From Bradyrhizobium sp. 138 (lineage in GTDB: Bacteria > Pseudomonadota > Alphaproteobacteria > Rhizobiales > Xanthobacteraceae), in the NCBI RefSeq assembly GCF_023074075.1, contig NZ_JADPKT010000055.1, positions 62,001-126,000 of the forward strand: 64,000 bases of DNA, read 5' to 3'. This document shows positions 1 to 8,449 of this stretch, one piece after another; position 1 is the first letter of the stretch; every line of letters starts with the position of its first letter. The notes below the pieces were generated by a model that worked only from the letters and a program-made list of their open reading frames with translations, searched no databases and had not been told where the DNA came from. The translations under genes were made by a program, and so were the position numbers.

Positions 1-485
1 GGCCCGAGGTTGTCCGGATCGAACAGGCTGAGCGGGCTTTCGAACACGGGCGAGAGTTCATCGCCGGCCTTGAGCACGTAGATCGGCTGCACTTCCATCA
101 GCGACTTGAGCCGCTCGGCGAGCGAGGATTTGCCGCCGCCGACCGGGCCGAGCAGATAGAGGATCTGCTTGCGCTCTTCGAGACCTTGCGCGGCGTGGCG
201 GAAGAAACCGACGATGCGCTCGATGGTTTCTTCCATGCCGTAGAAGCCCGCGAAGGCCGGATAGGTGCGGATCGTGCGGTTCAAAAAAATACGGCCAAGG
301 CGTGGGTCCTTGGCCGTGTCAATCGTCTGGGGTTCGCCGATGGCAGCTAGCAGTCGTTCGGCCGCGTTCGCGTATTTCATGGGATCGCTTCGACACGATT
401 CCAGATATTCCGCCATCGACATGTCGTGCTGGCTTCTCGCCTCGAACGACCGAGCGAAAGCGTTGAATAGAGAATCGTTGTACAT
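1..485 (-). CDS. prkA: PrkA-type serine protein kinase, N-terminal part (runs off the window)
   Basis: This is the 5' end of a gene that continues beyond base 1; about 161 residues are visible. The ATG at 485 follows a purine-rich GGAGAGGGATC ribosome-binding stretch. The visible protein carries the segment ILYLLGPVGGGKSSLAE, the P-loop of the PrkA family AAA domain, followed by KSLMEVQPIYVLKAGDELSPVFESP, also typical of PrkA. PrkA proteins are cytoplasmic serine kinases with AAA-like ATPase domains, commonly linked to stress and starvation responses and often followed by yeaH and spoVR-like genes. Those neighbours would lie to the left of the window and cannot be checked. An EcfG-like promoter sits just upstream (520-545). 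Family assignment is confident; the kinase domain proper is not visible. Confidence 0.9.
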   Translation of the reverse strand, partial: MYNDSLFNAFARSFEARSQHDMSMAEYLESCRSDPMKYANAAERLLAAIGEPQTIDTAKDPRLGRIFLNRTIRTYPAFAGFYGMEETIERIVGFFRHAAQGLEERKQILYLLGPVGGGKSSLAERLKSLMEVQPIYVLKAGDELSPVFESPLSLFDPDNLG

Positions 486-519
486 GATCCCTCTCCGCGT
501 GAGTTCCGCTACAAGCTGA

Positions 520-545
520 AACGAAAGCAGTTACCGGACCGTTCC
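520..545 (-). promoter_or_regulatory. EcfG-type general-stress promoter of prkA
   Basis: Read on the minus strand there is GGAAC (545-541), a 17-base spacer and CGTT (523-520). This matches the alphaproteobacterial EcfG consensus GGAAC-N16/17-cGTT. The expected transcript start lies about 25-30 bases before the prkA ATG at 485. Consensus match, orientation and distance are seen; use by EcfG is inferred. Confidence 0.6.
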
Positions 546-783
546 TCAGGCCGTTTCGAATCAGCGTGAGCACATGATCATCATTGGACACCCGGGTGCC
601 GACACGACGCAACGCACAACGTAGGCAGTCGCTGAGTTACGAACAGGCACCTGCCCGTAATTTGTGCGAATCCCTGTCTATATTGGCTCATTTCCAGAAA
701 TTGTCACTTGGTCGCAACATCCGGGCATTACCGGGGATGTGGTCCATCCGGCGCTGCAGCATAGCGATCGGCGAGCGGCGATC

Positions 784-1428
784 TTATGACGCTTGTACGG
801 CGAAGCCTTGAACGCCACCTTGGGTGCCGCGTTCATCTTCCTGCTGCAATGCGGTGCGCGGACCGCCGACAGCATTGTGACAGTCGCGACAAGCGCGCAG
901 CAATGTCTCAAAATCGGCCGCCAGGCCTTCCGACCGGATCACGATGCGATTGTTCTGCGTACGGCGGGCCAGATGGCGGATGCTGCAGAGCTGGCGCTGC
1001 AAGCCCGGCGTCGGCGTCAGCACGATCATCTTGTGGCCGCCGCGTTCTTCAGCCGAAATCTCCGCAATCGAATCCCACGGCAGAAATTCATTGCCGATGC
1101 GGAGATCGCGGATGCCGTAGGGCGTGACCACCACCACCGGTCCACGCTGGGTGGGGAGCATCCAGATCAGCCGGATCGTCATCACGGCGAACACCACGAC
1201 GCCGGCAAATCCGACCATCGTGTCGTATTCGCCAAGCCCATCCCACCAGTCAAAGGCGAGGCTCGCGCTGAGCAGGGTCATGGCAAAGCCCGCCGCGACC
1301 AGCGGTCGCAGCGAGGTCCTACATGGACCGATTTCGAGATCGTGGGATGCGTCGACGCACCCGGCCGGCGCGACTGGCGGTGGACTATTGGCGACGGCGA
1401 AGGCGACACCGTCATTTTGAGCGTGCAT
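784..1428 (-). CDS. Conserved-looking membrane protein with C-terminal PH-like region, function unknown
   Basis: The ATG at 1428 is chosen because CTGGGGGAAAGC precedes it as a ribosome-binding site; the frame stays open to a GTG at 1464. About 214 residues. After roughly 35 polar residues there are two hydrophobic segments, around LRPLVAAGFAMTLLSASLAF and MVGFAGVVVFAVMTIRLIW, predicted to form a membrane hairpin. The C-terminal half is soluble, with VVVVTPYGIRDLRIGNEFLPWDSIAEISAE, a pattern like the PH-type fold of small bacterial membrane proteins (strand, then 'I.W..I..I'). I cannot name the family with certainty. It stands alone between prkA and the divergent tal-pgi operon, sharing the 1429-1750 intergenic region with it. 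Confidence 0.65.
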   Translation of the reverse strand: MHAQNDGVAFAVANSPPPVAPAGCVDASHDLEIGPCRTSLRPLVAAGFAMTLLSASLAFDWWDGLGEYDTMVGFAGVVVFAVMTIRLIWMLPTQRGPVVVVTPYGIRDLRIGNEFLPWDSIAEISAEERGGHKMIVLTPTPGLQRQLCSIRHLARRTQNNRIVIRSEGLAADFETLLRACRDCHNAVGGPRTALQQEDERGTQGGVQGFAVQAS

Positions 1429-1533
1429 GCTTTCCCCCAGCATGGCCATTTGCGGCCCAGCCACGTGTCAGACGGATCGGAATCCACCGATGACACTCAA
1501 CGCAGCCACTGGTTGATAGCGAAGCGGCCAACG

Positions 1534-1583
1534 TTACGCAACTAGACTCGGCCGAACTTTCGGCCAACGACTTTTTACGCAAC
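1534..1583. promoter_or_regulatory. Candidate operator region upstream of the tal-pgi operon
   Basis: The gap 1429-1750 between two divergent genes holds a perfect 7-bp inverted repeat GGCCGAA-CT-TTCGGCC (1550-1565). It is flanked by two copies of the nonamer TTACGCAAC at 1534-1542 and 1575-1583, spaced 41 bp start to start, about four helical turns. The arrangement suggests protein binding. The factor is unknown and the regulatory role is inferred. Confidence 0.35.
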
Positions 1584-1750
1584 AACGGCTGCTGCCGCCC
1601 GGATCGCCATGATCGCGACGGAGTTACACTGGAGGGTACGACGCCTGTACCCTTGATTGGTTCCCTCCCGGGAGCATGTAAGTTAGAGGATAGCGCGTCA
1701 GGACCGGCGCGGAAACCCCTCGCCCGCAGGCTTGGAGATAAATAAGCATC

Positions 1751-4600
1751 ATGAATCCCGTCAAAGAACTGGAAAAGCACGGACAGGCCGTCTGGCTGGA
1801 CTTCCTCGCCCGCGGCTTCATCGCCAAGGGCGACCTGAAGCGGCTGATCGACACCGACGGCGTCAAGGGCGTCACCTCCAATCCCTCGATCTTCGAGAAG
1901 GCGATCGGCAGCTCGGACGAATACGACGCCCCGATCGGCAAGGCGCTGAAGCGCGGCGACCGGACCGTGGCCGACCTGTTCGAGGCCGTCGCGATCGAGG
2001 ACATCCAGAACGCTGCCGACGTGCTGCGCCCGGTCTATGACCGCCTCAAGGGCGGCGACGGCTATGTCAGCCTGGAGGTCTCGCCCTATCTCGCCATGGA
2101 CACCGCCGGTACCGTTGCGGAGGCGCGGCGGCTGTGGAAAGACGTCGGCCGCAAGAACCTGATGGTGAAGGTGCCGGCGACGCCAGAGGGCCTGCCGGCG
2201 ATCGAGGCGCTCATCGGCGACGGCATCAGCATCAACATCACGCTGTTGTTCTCCAAGGCGGTCTACCTGGAGGTGGCCGAAGCCTACATCGCCGGTCTCG
2301 AAAAATACGTCGCCGGCGGCGGCGACCCCTCGCATGTCGCGAGCGTGGCGAGCTTTTTCGTCAGCCGCATCGATTCGGTGGTCGACAAGCAACTCGACGA
2401 GAAGATCGCCCGCGCCAACGACCCATCCGAGAAGGAGCGGCTCGCCGCGCTCAAGGGCAAGGTCGCGATCGCCAACGCCAAGGTTGCCTATCAGGACTAC
2501 AAGCGCCTGTTCTCAGGTCCGCGCTGGGACAAGCTCGCCGCCAAAGGCGCCAAGCCGCAGCGCATGCTGTGGGCCTCGACCGGCACCAAGAACAAGGACT
2601 ATAGCGACGTCCTCTATGTCGAGGAGCTGATCGGCCCCGACACCATCAACACCATGCCGCCGGCGACGCTGGATGCGTTCCGCGACCACGGCAAGCTGCG
2701 CGACAGCCTGGAAGAGAATGTCGACGACGCGAGGCGCGTGCTGGAGGAGCTGGAGCGCTCCGGCATCTCGCTCGACGCCATCACCGAGGAGCTGGTCAAG
2801 GACGGCGTCAAGCTGTTTGCGGACGCCGCCGACAAGCTCTATGGCGCGGTCGCCCACAAGCGCGCAACCGTGCTCGGGCCCGCGCTCGACCGCCAGTCTC
2901 TCTCGCTCGGCGACGGGCTCGGCAAGGCCGTGGCCGAGAGCACCGAGGAGTGGCGGGCGTCGGCAAAAATCCGCCGGCTCTGGCAGCGCGACAAGTCGGT
3001 TTGGACCGGCGCGGACGAGGACAAATGGCTGGGCTGGCTCGACAGCGCAGCCAAGGCCGACGTGGCCGATTACGAGGATTATGCCGGCCGCGTGAAGGGG
3101 CAAAAATTCTCCGACGCCGTCGTGCTCGGCATGGGCGGATCGAGCCTCGGCCCCGAGGTGCTGGCCGAGACTTTTGGCAAGAAGCCCGGCTTCCCGAAGC
3201 TGCACGTGCTGGATTCCACCGATCCCGCGCAGGTGCGGGCGATGGAGGCCAGGATCGACATCGCCAACACCGTGTTCATCGTGTCGAGTAAGTCCGGCGG
3301 CACCACCGAGCCGAACGCGATGAAGGACTATTTCCATGAGCAGGTTGCCAAGGCGGTGGGCGCGAAGGTGAAGACCGGCCATCGCTTCATCGCGGTGACC
3401 GATCCGGGCTCGTCGCTGGAGAAGGCGGCGAAGACGCTGAACTATGCCCGCATCTTCCATGGCGAGCCCTCGATCGGCGGGCGCTACTCGGTGCTCTCGC
3501 CGTTCGGCCTGGTGCCGGCGGCAACCGCCGGCATCGACGTCAAGACCTTCGTCAAGCATGCGCTCTCCATGGCTCGCTCCTGCGGACCGGACGTGCCGCC
3601 GAGTGAAAATCCGGGCGTGCAGCTCGGTCTTGCCATCGGCCACGCCGGCCTCGAAGGCCGCGACAAGGTGACGATCCTGGCATCGAAGAGGATCGCCGAT
3701 TTCGGCACCTGGGCCGAGCAGCTCATCGCGGAATCGACCGGCAAGGAGGGCAAGGGCCTGATCCCGATCGAGGGCGAGCCGCTGGGCGACCCTTCCGTCT
3801 ACGGCAACGACCGCTTCTTCATCGACATCCGCATCGAGGGCGAGGCGGACGCCGCCCATGACTCCAAGCTTGCCGCGATCGAATCGGCCGGTCACCCCGT
3901 CGTGCGCATCGTCATGAAGTCGATCGACCATCTCGGCCAGGAGTTCTTCCGCTTCGAGATGGCAACGGCGGTGGCAGGCTCGATCCTCGGTATCAACCCG
4001 TTCGACCAGCCGGACGTGGAAGCGGCCAAGATCAAGACCCGCGAGCTCACCGCGTCGTTCGAGAAGACCGGCGCGCTGCCGAAAGAGGAGCCGGTGGTCA
4101 GCACGGATGAAGCCGATCTCTATACCGACGAGGCCAATGCAACGGCGCTGCGCGCCGCCGGCGCCAATGGCGATCTGACCTCCTGGCTGAGGGCGCACCT
4201 CTCCCGCTCGGGCGACGGCGACTATGTCGCCCTGCTCGGCTACATCGCACGTGACAAGATCACGATCGACGCACTCCAGGCCATGCGGCTGGAAGTGCGC
4301 GAGAAACGCCAAGTCGCGACCTGCGCCGAGTTCGGACCACGCTTCCTGCACTCCACCGGGCAGGCCTACAAGGGCGGGCCCGACAGCGGCGTCTTCCTCC
4401 AGATCACGGCCGACGATGCCAAGGATACTCCCGTGCCGGGCCAGAAAGCGAGCTTCGGCGTGATCAAGGCGGCGCAGGCCCGCGGTGATTTCGACGTGCT
4501 CACCGAACGCGGCCGGCGTGCGCTGCGCGTCCACCTCAAGGGCGGGCTCAAGAAGGGTCTTGCGACACTCAATGCGGCGCTGAACGACGCGCTGAACTAA
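1751..4600 (+). CDS. tal-pgi: Bifunctional transaldolase / glucose-6-phosphate isomerase
   Basis: A 949-residue fusion. The N-terminal 370 residues are a transaldolase: KGVTSNPSIFEKAI near residue 40 and the Schiff-base lysine in NLMVKVPATPEG (about Lys140). The rest is a phosphoglucose isomerase with VVLGMGGSSLGPEVLAE and the SSKSGGTTEPNA sugar-phosphate loop. It interconverts sedoheptulose-7-P/glyceraldehyde-3-P with erythrose-4-P/fructose-6-P, and fructose-6-P with glucose-6-P, so it joins the non-oxidative pentose-phosphate steps to zwf substrate supply. Both halves keep their signature motifs, so a working fusion is expected. GGAGA lies about 12 bases before the ATG. It leads the operon tal-pgi, gnd, zwf, pgl, gntK, HAD. 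Fusions of this kind are known in several bacterial groups including rhizobia. Confidence 0.95.
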   Translation: MNPVKELEKHGQAVWLDFLARGFIAKGDLKRLIDTDGVKGVTSNPSIFEKAIGSSDEYDAPIGKALKRGDRTVADLFEAVAIEDIQNAADVLRPVYDRLKGGDGYVSLEVSPYLAMDTAGTVAEARRLWKDVGRKNLMVKVPATPEGLPAIEALIGDGISINITLLFSKAVYLEVAEAYIAGLEKYVAGGGDPSHVASVASFFVSRIDSVVDKQLDEKIARANDPSEKERLAALKGKVAIANAKVAYQDYKRLFSGPRWDKLAAKGAKPQRMLWASTGTKNKDYSDVLYVEELIGPDTINTMPPATLDAFRDHGKLRDSLEENVDDARRVLEELERSGISLDAITEELVKDGVKLFADAADKLYGAVAHKRATVLGPALDRQSLSLGDGLGKAVAESTEEWRASAKIRRLWQRDKSVWTGADEDKWLGWLDSAAKADVADYEDYAGRVKGQKFSDAVVLGMGGSSLGPEVLAETFGKKPGFPKLHVLDSTDPAQVRAMEARIDIANTVFIVSSKSGGTTEPNAMKDYFHEQVAKAVGAKVKTGHRFIAVTDPGSSLEKAAKTLNYARIFHGEPSIGGRYSVLSPFGLVPAATAGIDVKTFVKHALSMARSCGPDVPPSENPGVQLGLAIGHAGLEGRDKVTILASKRIADFGTWAEQLIAESTGKEGKGLIPIEGEPLGDPSVYGNDRFFIDIRIEGEADAAHDSKLAAIESAGHPVVRIVMKSIDHLGQEFFRFEMATAVAGSILGINPFDQPDVEAAKIKTRELTASFEKTGALPKEEPVVSTDEADLYTDEANATALRAAGANGDLTSWLRAHLSRSGDGDYVALLGYIARDKITIDALQAMRLEVREKRQVATCAEFGPRFLHSTGQAYKGGPDSGVFLQITADDAKDTPVPGQKASFGVIKAAQARGDFDVLTERGRRALRVHLKGGLKKGLATLNAALNDALN

Positions 4601-4612
4601 GGAATATTGCAA

Positions 4613-5611
4613 ATGCAACTCGGCATGGTCGGCCTCGGCCGAATGGGCGGCAACATCGTTCGCCGCCTGATGCGCCACGGACATTCGACCGTGGTCTACG
4701 ACAAGGACGCCAAGGCCGTAGCTAGCCTTGCCGCCGACGGCGCCGTGGGCTCGGCGACGCTCGAGGAATTCATCTCGAAACTCGAGCGTCCCCGCACGGC
4801 CTGGGTGATGCTGCCGGCCGGGCACATCACCGAGACCACGATCGACACGATCGCCGGCGTGATGCAGGACGGCGACGTCATCATCGACGGCGGCAACACC
4901 TTCTGGCAGGACGACGTCCGCCGCGGCAAGGCGCTGATGGCGCGCGGCATCCATTATGTCGACGTCGGCACGTCCGGCGGCGTCTGGGGTCTCGACCGCG
5001 GCTATTGCATGATGATCGGCGGCGAGAAGCAGGTGGTCGACCGGCTCGATCCGATTTTCGCGGCGCTCGCGCCCGGTGCCGGTGACATTCCGCGTACGGA
5101 GGGCCGCGAGGGCCGCGATTCCCGCATCGAGCAGGGCTATATCCATGCCGGCCCCGTGGGCGCCGGCCATTTCGTCAAGATGATCCACAACGGCATCGAA
5201 TACGGCCTGATGCAGGCTTATGCCGAAGGTTTTGACATTCTCAAGAATGCCAACATCGAGGCTTTGCCAGCCGATCACCGCTACGATTTCGAGCTCGCCG
5301 ACATCGCCGAGGTGTGGCGGCGCGGCTCGGTGATTCCGTCCTGGCTGCTCGACCTCACCTCGACCGCACTCGCCGACAGCCCGCAGCTGTCGGAATATTC
5401 CGGCTTCGTCGAGGATTCCGGCGAGGGACGCTGGACCGTGAATGCGGCGATCGACGAGGCCGTGCCGGCCGAGGTCCTCACCGCGGCACTCTACACACGT
5501 TTCCGTTCCCGCAAGGAACACACCTTCGCCGAAAAAATTCTCTCCGCGATGCGCGCAGGGTTCGGCGGTCACAAGGAACCGAAGCAGCCGGGCGCAGCGA
5601 AACCCAAGTAA
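4613..5611 (+). CDS. gnd: 6-phosphogluconate dehydrogenase (decarboxylating), short YqeC/GndA-like type
   Basis: Oxidatively decarboxylates 6-phosphogluconate to ribulose-5-phosphate. 332 residues, which is the short form rather than the ~470-residue E. coli Gnd. The N-terminal Rossmann motif is MVGLGRMGGNIVRRL; the substrate motif is DVGTSGGVWGLDRGYCMMIGG; the catalytic helix contains FVKMIHNGIEYGLMQAYAEG with the expected Lys and Asn. ATG 4613 is preferred over an in-frame TTG at 4607 because GGAA lies 8 bases upstream. It begins 12 bases after the tal-pgi stop and ends 29 bases before zwf, so it is co-transcribed. Confidence 0.93.
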   Translation: MQLGMVGLGRMGGNIVRRLMRHGHSTVVYDKDAKAVASLAADGAVGSATLEEFISKLERPRTAWVMLPAGHITETTIDTIAGVMQDGDVIIDGGNTFWQDDVRRGKALMARGIHYVDVGTSGGVWGLDRGYCMMIGGEKQVVDRLDPIFAALAPGAGDIPRTEGREGRDSRIEQGYIHAGPVGAGHFVKMIHNGIEYGLMQAYAEGFDILKNANIEALPADHRYDFELADIAEVWRRGSVIPSWLLDLTSTALADSPQLSEYSGFVEDSGEGRWTVNAAIDEAVPAEVLTAALYTRFRSRKEHTFAEKILSAMRAGFGGHKEPKQPGAAKPK

Positions 5612-5640
5612 CGAGCAAACAAAGCGAAGGCCGACAATTC

Positions 5641-7152
5641 GTGACAAAAGACCCGCAAGCCAAGCCCAAGCCGGAAAATTGCGCCTTCGTCATCTTTGGT
5701 GTCACCGGTGACCTCACCCATCGCTTGGTGATGCCGTCGCTTTACAATCTGGCGGCGGAGCACTTGCTGCCGGAAAAGTTCTGCGTCGTCGGCGTGGCGC
5801 GCAAGGGTCAGTCGGATGATGAGCTGCGCAACAGCCTGTTGAAGGGACTGCACCAGTTCGCGACACGTCCCGTGGACGACGACATCGCCAAGAAGCTGCT
5901 GGAATGCGTGACCTTCGTCGAGGCCGATCCGAAGGATCCCCCATCCTTCGACCGCCTGCGCGAGCATCTGGATTCGCTGGAATGCGCGCAGGGCACCGGC
6001 GGCAACCGCCTGTTCTATCTGGCAACGCCGCCCGCCGCATTTGCGCCGACCGCGCGCGAGCTCGGCCGCACCGGCATGATGAAGGAGAACGGCGCCTGGC
6101 GGCGGCTCGTGATCGAAAAGCCGTTCGGCACCGATCTCGCCTCGGCCAAGGCGCTGAATGCCGAGCTGCTGAAGATCATGGACGAGCACCAGATCTACCG
6201 GATCGATCATTATCTCGGCAAGGAGACGGTGCAGAACATCCTGGTGCTGCGCTTTGCCAACGGCATGTTCGAGCCGATCTGGAATCGCAACCATATCGAC
6301 CACATCCAGATCACCGTCGAGGAGAAGCTCGGCGTCGGCCATCGCGGCGGCTTCTACGATGCCACCGGCGCGCTCCGCGACATGGTGCCAAACCATCTGT
6401 TCCAGCTGATGTCGCTGGTCGCGATGGAGCCGCCTGCGCGATTTGATGCGCATTCCGTGCGCTCCGAGAAGGCGGAAGTGCTCACGTCTGTTCAGCAGCC
6501 GAGCCTGGAGGAAGCCCTGAGGAATTCGGTGCGCGCGCAATATCTCGCAGGGCGCATCGGCGACGAGGAGATTCCGGACTATCGCAAGACCGAGGACGTC
6601 AAGCCCGGCAGCACCACCGAGACCTTTGTCGCGCTCAAGCTGATGATCGACAATTGGCGCTGGGCCGGCGTGCCCTTTTACTTGCGCACCGGCAAGGCGC
6701 TCGGCCACAAGCGAACCGAAGTCGCCATCAAGTTCAAGCAGGCGCCGCTGTCGATGTTCTCCGGCACGACGGTCGACCGCCTGTCGCAGAACTTCCTGAC
6801 CATCGGCATCGCGCCGAGCGAGACCATCGAGCTCCAGTTCAACGCCAAGATCCCGGGGCCGAGCGTCACCATCGACGGCGTCGAGATGAAATTCCGCTAT
6901 GGCGACTATTTCCGCGCCGATCCCTCGACCGGCTACGAGACGCTGATCTACGACTGCATGATCGGCGACAACATCCTGTTCCAGCGCGCCGACGGCATCG
7001 AGGCCGGATGGCAGGCCGTGCAACCTTTCCTAGACGCCTGGAAAAGCGCGGGCACCAACGGCATCGAGACCTATGAGGCCGGCAGCGACGGCCCGGCCTG
7101 TGCTGACGAGCTGCTGCGGCGCGACGGGCGAAGCTGGCGGAAGTTTTCGTGA
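5641..7152 (+). CDS. zwf: Glucose-6-phosphate 1-dehydrogenase
   Basis: Oxidises glucose-6-phosphate to 6-phosphogluconolactone, yielding NADPH (or NADH). 503 residues from a GTG start at 5641, which has GAAGG upstream; the reading frame is open further left but overlaps gnd. The nucleotide site is FVIFGVTGDLTHRLVMPSL, the substrate-binding segment is VIEKPFGTDLASA, and the hallmark catalytic motif RIDHYLGKETVQNI is present. The C-terminal dimerisation half includes WAGVPFYLRTGKAL. The stop codon overlaps the pgl ATG by one base (TGATG), indicating translational coupling. Length and motifs are normal for the family. Confidence 0.96.
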   Translation: MTKDPQAKPKPENCAFVIFGVTGDLTHRLVMPSLYNLAAEHLLPEKFCVVGVARKGQSDDELRNSLLKGLHQFATRPVDDDIAKKLLECVTFVEADPKDPPSFDRLREHLDSLECAQGTGGNRLFYLATPPAAFAPTARELGRTGMMKENGAWRRLVIEKPFGTDLASAKALNAELLKIMDEHQIYRIDHYLGKETVQNILVLRFANGMFEPIWNRNHIDHIQITVEEKLGVGHRGGFYDATGALRDMVPNHLFQLMSLVAMEPPARFDAHSVRSEKAEVLTSVQQPSLEEALRNSVRAQYLAGRIGDEEIPDYRKTEDVKPGSTTETFVALKLMIDNWRWAGVPFYLRTGKALGHKRTEVAIKFKQAPLSMFSGTTVDRLSQNFLTIGIAPSETIELQFNAKIPGPSVTIDGVEMKFRYGDYFRADPSTGYETLIYDCMIGDNILFQRADGIEAGWQAVQPFLDAWKSAGTNGIETYEAGSDGPACADELLRRDGRSWRKFS

Positions 7153-7898
7153 TGGCAGCGGGCCAGCCGAAGCTGATCGTCGCGGCCGACGCCGAAGCGC
7201 TGGCGCGGGCTGCGGCCGAACGGGTGATGGCCCGGATCGCCGCCAATCCCGGCCGCATCGCCATCTGCCTGACCGGCGGCTCCAGCCCGAAGAAGCTGTA
7301 TCAATTGCTCGGCAGCGATACCTGGCGCGGCAGCATCCCGTGGCAGCGGGTGCACTGGTTCATCGGTGACGAGCGATTCGTGCCGGAAAGCGATCCCCTC
7401 AACAACATGGCGGTCGCGCGCGCGACGTTCCTCGACGGCGATGCGCCTTTGGGCCACATCCACCCGATCCCGACCACGGCCGACAATCCTGATCGCAGCG
7501 CCGAGGCCTATGCGCGCGAGCTGCAAGCCTTTTACGGCGCCGAAAACCTCGATCCGGCGCGGCCGCTGTTCGACCTCGCCCTGATGGGCGCTGGGCCGGA
7601 CGGCCACACCGCTTCGCTGTTTCCAGGCTTCCCCGAAATCGAGGAAACCGAACGCAGGGTCGTTGGCGTCCCCAAGGCCAATGTCGCGCCTTTCGTGCCG
7701 CGGGTTTCGCTCACCCTGCCCGCTTTGGCTTCCTGCCGTGAAATGCTGTTCGAGATGGCCGGGCACGACAAGCAGCCGATCTTGACGCGCCTCCTCAATG
7801 GCGAGACTCTGCCGGCTTCACGCGCGCGCTCGAATGGTGAGACCATCTGGCTGGTCGATAGGGCCGCGCTTCCGGAGGACATTCGTGGGCCACGTTGA
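7152..7898 (+). CDS. pgl: 6-phosphogluconolactonase
   Basis: Hydrolyses 6-phosphogluconolactone to 6-phosphogluconate, the step between zwf and gnd. 248 residues, DevB/SOL type rather than the beta-propeller YbhE type. Motifs seen: ICLTGGSSPKKLYQLL near the N-terminus, HWFIGDERFVPESDPLNN, and ALMGAGPDGHTASLFPG, the signature of the active-site loop. The ATG overlaps the zwf stop by one base; an in-frame GTG lies one codon earlier. The 3' end overlaps the gluconokinase start by 14 bases, so the order zwf-pgl-gntK is tightly coupled. Confidence 0.94.
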   Translation: MAAGQPKLIVAADAEALARAAAERVMARIAANPGRIAICLTGGSSPKKLYQLLGSDTWRGSIPWQRVHWFIGDERFVPESDPLNNMAVARATFLDGDAPLGHIHPIPTTADNPDRSAEAYARELQAFYGAENLDPARPLFDLALMGAGPDGHTASLFPGFPEIEETERRVVGVPKANVAPFVPRVSLTLPALASCREMLFEMAGHDKQPILTRLLNGETLPASRARSNGETIWLVDRAALPEDIRGPR

Positions 7899-8415
7899 AG
7901 CACCTTGTGCATTGATCGTGATGGGCGTGTCGGGCTCGGGCAAGAGCACGGTTGCGAAGGCGCTCGGCGAGCGGCTCGGCTGGCGCTTCGAGGACGGCGA
8001 CAGGTTCCATCCCGCCAGCAATGTCGAGAAGATGCGAACCGGCCATCCGCTCACCGACGAGGACCGCTGGCCCTGGCTCAACGCCATTGCCGACGAGATC
8101 GGGCGGGTCTGCGGCCGCGGCGGGCATATCATCATCGCCTGCTCGGCGCTGAAGCACGCCTATCGTGACGTGCTGCTGCGCGGACGCGACGATGTCCGCT
8201 TCGTCTTCCTGAAGGGCACCAAAGAGCTGATCGCCGAGCGGCTCGCGCGGCGCAAAGGCCATTTCATGCCGCCCGGGCTGTTGAAAAGTCAGTTCGACAC
8301 GCTGGAGCCGCCGGAAGCGGGCGAGCACGTCATCACCGTCTCGATCGACGAAACCGTGGAGGCGATCGTGGACGGCGTCGTGCGGCAATTGAAACTGGGC
8401 GGCGTGAAACGCTGA
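7885..8415 (+). CDS. gntK: Gluconokinase
   Basis: Phosphorylates gluconate to 6-phosphogluconate with ATP, feeding free gluconate into the same operon. 176 residues, normal for the small GntK/IdnK family. The P-loop VMGVSGSGKSTVAKALGERLGW is near the N-terminus, followed by FEDGDRFHPASNVEKM and HIIIACSALKHAYRDVLL, all typical. The GTG at 7885 is chosen because GGAGG lies 6-7 bases upstream (inside the end of pgl) and because the protein then begins just before the P-loop; a longer frame from 7798 overlaps pgl heavily. Cytoplasmic. Confidence 0.92.
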   Translation: MGHVEAPCALIVMGVSGSGKSTVAKALGERLGWRFEDGDRFHPASNVEKMRTGHPLTDEDRWPWLNAIADEIGRVCGRGGHIIIACSALKHAYRDVLLRGRDDVRFVFLKGTKELIAERLARRKGHFMPPGLLKSQFDTLEPPEAGEHVITVSIDETVEAIVDGVVRQLKLGGVKR

Positions 8416-8449
8416 GGCCGGCAAACTTCAGGAAACCCAGGGTGCTGCC

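Noticed and set aside
1550..1576. Rho-independent terminator (GC hairpin followed by CTTTTT)
   Set aside because: No plus-strand gene ends upstream and the T-run is displaced from the stem by about eight bases; an operator is a better reading.
2513..5647. A 1044-codon open frame on the minus strand opposite tal-pgi and gnd
   Set aside because: It mirrors strongly coding genes of the other strand, has low-complexity His/Arg/Asp/Val-rich composition and no domain motif; such antisense frames are common at high GC.
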